64,000 nucleotides of DNA from Micromonospora saelicesensis (GTDB lineage: Bacteria > Actinomycetota > Actinomycetes > Mycobacteriales > Micromonosporaceae). The stretch is from the NCBI RefSeq assembly GCF_900091575.1, contig NZ_FMCR01000002.1, positions 167,787 through 231,786 of the forward strand. The letters run 5' to 3'. Of this stretch, positions 59,135 through 64,000 are shown piece by piece. The stretch's first letter is position 1. Each line of letters starts with the position of its first letter. Below the pieces are notes generated by a model. The model was not told the DNA's origin and did not search any database. It worked only from the letters and a program-made list of their open reading frames with translations. Made by a program: the position numbers and the translations under genes.

Positions 59135-60952
59135 ATGCAGACCCGACTCGTTACCGCGACCGCCCTGGCGGCCACACTGGCGGCCACCCTCGCTTCAGTG
59201 CCTGCCCAAGCCGCCACGCCGGTGCGCCCACCGACCGCCGAGCACGGCTGGGTCACGTCGACGCTGCGACACATGAGCCTGGAGCAGAAGGTCGGACAAC
59301 TCTTCGCCACCTACGTCTACGGCGGTGACGCCACGGACCCCAGCGCCGCGGACCGGGCCGCGAACCTCGCCGCCTTCGGTGTGGAGACACCGGCCGAGGT
59401 GATCGAGCGGTACCACCTGGGCGGCGTCTGCTACTTCTCCTGGTCGCACAACCTGGACAGCCCCCGGCAGATCGCCACCCTCTCCAATGGACTGCAGACG
59501 GCTGCCCGTGGCGACGGGGCAAAGGGCAGGGTGCCACTGCTCATCTCCACCGACCAGGAGCAGGGCGCAGTGGTGCGAATGCCCTCCCCCGCCGCCCAGT
59601 TCCCCGGGTCGATGGCGCTGGGCGCGGGGCGGTCGCCCCGGGCCGCCCGGACGGCGGCGGAGGTCACCGGACGCGAGCTGCGCGCCGTCGGCATCCAACA
59701 GCCGTACGCGCCGATCGCCGACGTCAACGTCAACCCGGGCAACCCGGTGATCGGCGTGCGGTCCTTCGGCGCCGACCCCACCCTCGTGGCCGACCTCACC
59801 GCCGCCCAGGTCACCGGTTTCCAGGACCGGGCCGGGGTGACCGCCGTGGCGAAGCACTTCCCCGGGCACGGCGACACGGCCACCGACAGCCACACCGGTC
59901 TCCCGGTGATCAACCACAGCCGCGCCGAGTGGGATCGGATCGACGCGCCGCCGTTCAAGCGTGCCATCCGCGCCGGTGTCGACACGATCATGACCGCGCA
60001 CATCGTGGTCCCGGCGCTCGACCCGTCCGGCGACCCCGCGACCTTGTCGCCGACGATCCTCACCGGCGTGCTGCGCGGTGAGCTCGGTTTCCAGGGCGTC
60101 ATCGTCACCGACGCGCTGAACATGGCTGGCGTGCGGGCGAAGTACGGCGACGAGCGGGTGCCCGTACTGGCGCTCAAGGCCGGCGCCGACCAGCTCCTGA
60201 TGCCGCCGAATCTCGCGCTGGCGCGGGACGCGGTGCTGCGGGCCGTCGACACCGGCGAGCTCACCGAGCGTCGGATCGACGAGTCGGTCCGGCGCATCCT
60301 CGGCGTGAAGTATCGCCAGGGACTCGCCCGCTCGCCGCTGGTCGACGTCGAGAAGGCCGTCCGGACCGTCGGCGCTCCGGAGCACCTCGCCGCCGTCACC
60401 CAGGTCACCGACCCGACGCTCACCGCCGTCCGCAACGATGCCGGATTGCTGCCCCTGCCCCACGCCGACCGGTCGGTCCTGATCACCGGCTGGGACAGCG
60501 CCGCCTTCGCCCCGGTCGCGACGGTCGCCGCCGGATTCACCACGCGTGGTGCCCGCGTCACCGCCCGACCGGCGACCCTGCCCTCCGACGCGACGATCAC
60601 CGCCACGGCGAGCCAGGCCGCCGAGCACGACCTCACCGTCGTGCTCGTGAACAAGGCGTGGGACACCGCCGTCACCGACCCGCGAGCCACCCAGCAGCGC
60701 CTCGTCGCGGCGCTGCTGGGCACCGGGAAACCCGTGATCGTCGTGGCCGTCCGCGACCCGTACGACATCGCGTACCTGCCCGGTGTCACCACCTACCTGG
60801 CGACGTACTCGTACACCCGCGCGGCGATGGACGCCCTCGTCCGCGCGCTGCACGGCGACCTGTCCCCGAGCGGACGGCTGCCCGTCACGATCCCCACGGC
60901 CGAGGGGGCGGGCTCCGTGCTCTACCCCTACGGCCACGGCCTGAGCTGGTAG
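59135..60952 (+). CDS. nagZ: secreted beta-N-acetylhexosaminidase, GH3 (NagZ-like)
   Basis: 605 aa. A Sec signal peptide (residues 1-26, ending AQA) is followed by a GH3 domain: AKHFPGHGDTATDSHTGLP (about 245-263) carries the GH3-NagZ dyad His and Asp, and VIVTDALNMAGV the nucleophile Asp. The C-terminal GH3 accessory domain ends YPYGHGLSW. It would release GlcNAc from muropeptides outside the membrane. First gene of the probable operon nagZ-namZ-amiE; nine nt to the next start. Confidence 0.9.
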   Translation: MQTRLVTATALAATLAATLASVPAQAATPVRPPTAEHGWVTSTLRHMSLEQKVGQLFATYVYGGDATDPSAADRAANLAAFGVETPAEVIERYHLGGVCYFSWSHNLDSPRQIATLSNGLQTAARGDGAKGRVPLLISTDQEQGAVVRMPSPAAQFPGSMALGAGRSPRAARTAAEVTGRELRAVGIQQPYAPIADVNVNPGNPVIGVRSFGADPTLVADLTAAQVTGFQDRAGVTAVAKHFPGHGDTATDSHTGLPVINHSRAEWDRIDAPPFKRAIRAGVDTIMTAHIVVPALDPSGDPATLSPTILTGVLRGELGFQGVIVTDALNMAGVRAKYGDERVPVLALKAGADQLLMPPNLALARDAVLRAVDTGELTERRIDESVRRILGVKYRQGLARSPLVDVEKAVRTVGAPEHLAAVTQVTDPTLTAVRNDAGLLPLPHADRSVLITGWDSAAFAPVATVAAGFTTRGARVTARPATLPSDATITATASQAAEHDLTVVLVNKAWDTAVTDPRATQQRLVAALLGTGKPVIVVAVRDPYDIAYLPGVTTYLATYSYTRAAMDALVRALHGDLSPSGRLPVTIPTAEGAGSVLYPYGHGLSW

Positions 60953-60961
60953 GAGGCAAGC

Positions 60962-62251
60962 ATGCAGCGGAGGAATTTCCTGGTCGGCGCGGTCGGTGCG
61001 GGCGCGCTGGGGGCGGCGACGCTCGGTGTCGGACCGGCGGCGGCCAACTCCCGTGACCGTCGGGTCCGCACCGGCCTCGACGAGCTGGTGTCGTCCGGGT
61101 TCGCCGAACTCGCCGGTCAGCGCGTGGGCGTCATCTCCAACCCGACCGGCGTCGATGCGTCCTACCGGCACCTCGTCGACCTGATGCACGGCTCCGGTCG
61201 GGTGCAACTGGTCGCGGCGTTCGGCCCCGAGCACGGCTTCCGCGGCTCCGCCCAGGCCGGTGGCAGCGAGGGAACCGGCGTCGACGCACGCACCGGCATC
61301 CCGGTGTACGACGCGTACGGCGCCTCGCAGGCCCGGTGGGAAGCGATGTTCACCGAGGCCGGGGTGGACACCGTGGTCTTCGACATCCAGGACGTCGGAG
61401 TCCGCTTCTATACCTACATCTGGACGATGTACACCTCGATGGTCGCCGCGGCCCGGGTCGGCAGACGCTACGTCGTGCTGGACCGGCCCAACCCCGTCGG
61501 CGGGCGGGCCTACGGGCCGATGATGACCAGCCCGTACACCTCGGGCGTGGGTCTCAAGGAGATCATCCAGCAGCACGGGATGACCGTCGGAGAGCTGGCC
61601 CGGTTCTTCAACGCCACGTTCCTGCCGGCCGAGGCGGGACGACCGGTCGACCTGCACGTGGTGCGGTGCCGGCACTGGAAGCGCGACGCCCTCGCCGCCG
61701 ACACCGGCGTGCCCTGGGTGATGCCCAGCCCGAACATGCCCACCCCGGACACCGCTCTGGTCTACCCGGGCACCGGGCTGTTCGAGGGTGTCGCGTCGAT
61801 CACCGAGGGGCGCGGCACGTGCCGCCCGTTCGAGCTGATCGGCGGGCTGGCAACGGACTTCGACCACCACTGGGGTGACCGGCTCAACGCCCGGAACCTG
61901 CCCGGGGTCGAGTTCCGCGAGGCGTACTTCTCGCCGACCTCGGCCGGGCAGAAGCCGGACCTGCTCAACAAGCTCTGCGCCGGCGTCGAGGTCAAGGTCG
62001 TCGACCGGGCCGTGTACGACCCGATCCGCACCGGCGTGGCCATGCTCGTGGAGGCGCACAGGTACCCGGCGTTCGCCTGGCGACGCGACTCCTGGGACAC
62101 CGTGCGTCCGTACTGGATCGACAAGCTCACCGGGTCGCCGCGACTGCGCACCCAGATCGACGCCGGAGCCGACGTGGACGATGTCGTCGGCGCCTGGGCC
62201 GAGGAGCTGGCCACCTTCAACCGGCGTCGCCGGCCCTACCTGCTCTACTGA
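60962..62251 (+). CDS. namZ: exo-beta-N-acetylmuramidase NamZ (DUF1343/GH171)
   Basis: 429 aa. The N-terminal signal (MQRRNFLVGAVGAGALGAAT) has RR, suggesting Tat export. The body is DUF1343: RVGVISNPTGVDASYRHLVD, AAFGPEHGFRGSAQAG, VDTVVFDIQDVGVRFYTYIWT, VLDRPNPVGG, and VPWVMPSPNMPTPDTALVYPGT. NamZ removes MurNAc from peptidoglycan fragments in Bacillus and relatives. ATG with GGAGG upstream. Located between nagZ and the serine hydrolase, as in the Bacillus salvage locus. Confidence 0.9.
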   Translation: MQRRNFLVGAVGAGALGAATLGVGPAAANSRDRRVRTGLDELVSSGFAELAGQRVGVISNPTGVDASYRHLVDLMHGSGRVQLVAAFGPEHGFRGSAQAGGSEGTGVDARTGIPVYDAYGASQARWEAMFTEAGVDTVVFDIQDVGVRFYTYIWTMYTSMVAAARVGRRYVVLDRPNPVGGRAYGPMMTSPYTSGVGLKEIIQQHGMTVGELARFFNATFLPAEAGRPVDLHVVRCRHWKRDALAADTGVPWVMPSPNMPTPDTALVYPGTGLFEGVASITEGRGTCRPFELIGGLATDFDHHWGDRLNARNLPGVEFREAYFSPTSAGQKPDLLNKLCAGVEVKVVDRAVYDPIRTGVAMLVEAHRYPAFAWRRDSWDTVRPYWIDKLTGSPRLRTQIDAGADVDDVVGAWAEELATFNRRRRPYLLY

Positions 62252-62262
62252 GGAGTGCGGTC

Positions 62263-64000
62263 ATGACCAGGTCGGCTCGTCGTCCGCTCGGCTCACTCGC
62301 GCTCGGCCTCGCTCTGGTGATCCTGGGCACGGCACTGCCCACCACCGGGGCGGTCGCCGCGACACCCACGTCCGGCCCGCCGACCATCACCCCCGCCGAC
62401 ATCCAGTTCCGCCACGACACGTTGCGGCGCGGCAGCGCCCGCCAGGTCGGACTGCTCCCCGACCAGGTGGATCGCCTGCCCGCCGACCTGGCGGCGTATC
62501 TCCGGCCGACCCCGGACCACCCCGGCTACCCGACGTACGCGGGCGCGGTGGTCCTGGCCGCCAAGGACGGTGTGATCGTTCAGCACGCCGCCGTGGGCAG
62601 TGCCGTGAAGTACGCCTCCGTCGGGCCACCACCCGGCCTGGTCGGTGTGGAACTCCCCGCCGACCAGCAGATCGCGACCCGTCCCGACACCATCTTCGAC
62701 CTGGCGTCGGTGTCGAAACTGTTCACCACGATCGTCGCCATGCAGCAGGTGGAGCGGGGACGGGTGGAGCTGGACGCGCCGGTCGCCCGGTACGTGCCGG
62801 AGTTCGCCGCCGGCGGCAAGGCGGCGGTCACCGTGCGGATGCTGCTCACCCACACATCGGGTCTGCCCGCGTTCACACCACTGTGGAGCAGGTACCCGAC
62901 ACCGGCCGAGCGGTTCGCCGCCGCGCTCGCCACGCCGCTCACCACCGGGGCGACGCCCGGTGGCCAGTACGTCTACTCCGACCTGGGGCTGATCGCGCTG
63001 GGCGTCCTGCTGGAGCGGGTAACCGGTCGGCCACTGGCCGACCTGGTCCACGACGGCGTGAGCGGGCCGCTGGGCATGACCGACACCGGCTACAACCCCG
63101 GCCCGGAGCGGCGGTCACGGATCGCCGCGACCGAATACCAGCCGTACGCCGGACGCGGCATGGTGTGGGGTGAGGTGCACGACGAGAACGCGTGGTCGCT
63201 CGGCGGGGTGGCCGGGCACGCCGGGGTCTTCTCCACGGCCGCGGACCTGGCCGTGCTCTGCCAGTCACTGCTCAACGGCGGCGAATACCGCGGCCGGCGG
63301 ATCCTGCGCTCGGAAACGGTGCGCGCGATGCTGGTCAACCACAACGCGCCGCTCGAGTCGGCCTACCCGGAGAGCGACCGCGGGCTCGGCTTCGAGCTGA
63401 ACAAGCACTGGTACATGATGGGGCTCTCCTCTCCGGTGGCCTTCGGGCACACCGGCTTCACCGGCACGTCGATCGTCATCGACCCGCTCTCCCACTCGTT
63501 CGTCGTCATGCTCAGCAACCGGGTGCACCCGGACCGGGGCTGGGGCAGCAACAACGTCGCCCGACGGGCCGTCGCGCGTGACCTCGCGGAGGCGATGCCG
63601 GTACGGCCGCGCTCGGCCAGCGCCTGGCGGGCCAACCCACGCGACTCCGCGACGAGCACGCTCACGGCGCCGCTGCGTCGGCCAGGCCGTGGCGGGGCGG
63701 CGAGTTTCCTGCTCTGGTACGACACTGAGCCCCGCTTCGACAGCGCGCGATTCGAGGTTTCCACCGACGGTGGTCAGACCTGGACGCCGGCGACGATGCA
63801 GCTTCGCGACGCCGCCCGCCGGTGGAGCGCCGACGGCACGGTCACCGGCTACGGGGGTCGGGTGTGGTGGCAGGTCACGGTGGCGCTGCCCGATCAGGCC
63901 ACCCACCTGCGGTTCAGCAGCAGCACCGACGGCTCCGGCCAGGGGCGTGGCGTCTACGTCGACCGGGTCGTAGCGGCGGACCGGCACGGCATGCTCTTCT
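62263..64000 (+). CDS. amiE: exported serine hydrolase, AmiE/beta-lactamase-like (partial)
   Basis: At least 579 aa, open at the window end. Signal peptide (residues 1-33), then a serine beta-lactamase/penicillin-binding-protein fold: SxxK in SVSKLF (about 149-154), Tyr-x-Asp in YSDLG and HTG in GHTGFTG. An extra C-terminal beta-sandwich-like region (WYDTEPRFDSARFEVSTDGG) begins near residue 485. In Bacillus subtilis the homologous YbbE/AmiE is an N-acetylmuramyl-L-alanine amidase next to nagZ and namZ. ATG with GAGGAG upstream, 11 nt after namZ. Confidence 0.85.
   Translation, partial: MTRSARRPLGSLALGLALVILGTALPTTGAVAATPTSGPPTITPADIQFRHDTLRRGSARQVGLLPDQVDRLPADLAAYLRPTPDHPGYPTYAGAVVLAAKDGVIVQHAAVGSAVKYASVGPPPGLVGVELPADQQIATRPDTIFDLASVSKLFTTIVAMQQVERGRVELDAPVARYVPEFAAGGKAAVTVRMLLTHTSGLPAFTPLWSRYPTPAERFAAALATPLTTGATPGGQYVYSDLGLIALGVLLERVTGRPLADLVHDGVSGPLGMTDTGYNPGPERRSRIAATEYQPYAGRGMVWGEVHDENAWSLGGVAGHAGVFSTAADLAVLCQSLLNGGEYRGRRILRSETVRAMLVNHNAPLESAYPESDRGLGFELNKHWYMMGLSSPVAFGHTGFTGTSIVIDPLSHSFVVMLSNRVHPDRGWGSNNVARRAVARDLAEAMPVRPRSASAWRANPRDSATSTLTAPLRRPGRGGAASFLLWYDTEPRFDSARFEVSTDGGQTWTPATMQLRDAARRWSADGTVTGYGGRVWWQVTVALPDQATHLRFSSSTDGSGQGRGVYVDRVVAADRHGMLF

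Noticed and set aside
59195..62059. A 954-codon open frame on the minus strand
   Set aside because: It runs antisense through nagZ and namZ, whose families are firm; its product is a low-complexity Arg/Gly/Asp/Val string typical of GC-rich shadow frames.

Overview
The window is very GC-rich DNA with GTG starts, tightly packed and often overlapping genes, and actinobacterial protein families: DUF397 beside a helix-turn-helix/DUF5753 protein, LtrA, Eis-like acetyltransferase, DinB/DUF664, AidB-like dehydrogenase, GH3 plus DUF1343. Gene content and the dispersed palindromes suggest a filamentous actinomycete close to Micromonospora (inference; no rRNA or marker gene is present). I see no tRNA, rRNA, CRISPR array, intact insertion sequence or prophage.

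Layout. 0-10 kb: glucose-6-phosphate dehydrogenase (zwf), small enzymes and acetyltransferases, a methyltransferase-SDR-zinc-ribbon run, an OFA-type MFS transporter with a 41-residue partner, an SDR, patatin, peroxiredoxin, and two divergent MarR genes around a double palindrome. 10-25 kb: beta-propeller protein, Eis-like acetyltransferase, cydAB oxidase, PlsC-like acyltransferase, glycerophosphodiesterase, UMF1-type MFS, thymidine kinase, a duplicated ltrA pair, AidB-like dehydrogenase. 25-33 kb: LLM oxidoreductase, VOC, RidA, a tyrosine recombinase, hsp20 behind a HAIR-like operator, an ABC ATPase remnant, and MarR regulators. 33-37 kb: an accessory patch with HTH/DUF5753, DUF397, a truncated small gene coupled to a Cys-rich protein, two unknown membrane proteins and an orphan fragment. 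37-50 kb: transporters, acetyltransferases, aldo/keto reductase-DinB, GT39-like membrane protein, Rrf2, LysR and ArsR circuits, an orphan HNH nuclease and a phosphotransferase. 50-59 kb: an ArsR-ArsC fusion with a VOC protein, an S9 peptidase, HxlR-DUF899-PPOX, a rifampicin-monooxygenase-like gene with a small upstream ORF, TetR-NmrA. 59-64 kb: nagZ-namZ-amiE-like, an apparent muropeptide salvage operon cut by the window end.

The dominant theme is small regulator-target modules. At least eight regulators stand beside a probable target, and a clear palindrome or iteron lies in most of the gaps. Most of these regulators look leaderless (a -10-like hexamer ends 6-7 nt before the start codon), whereas most targets have a Shine-Dalgarno sequence. 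The most interesting items are the salvage operon, the rox leader with its uORF, the ArsR-ArsC fusion, a 34-bp AT-rich palindrome beside an orphan HNH gene, the two paralogous Cys-rich small proteins, and the unknown membrane pair at 34.4-36.6 kb.
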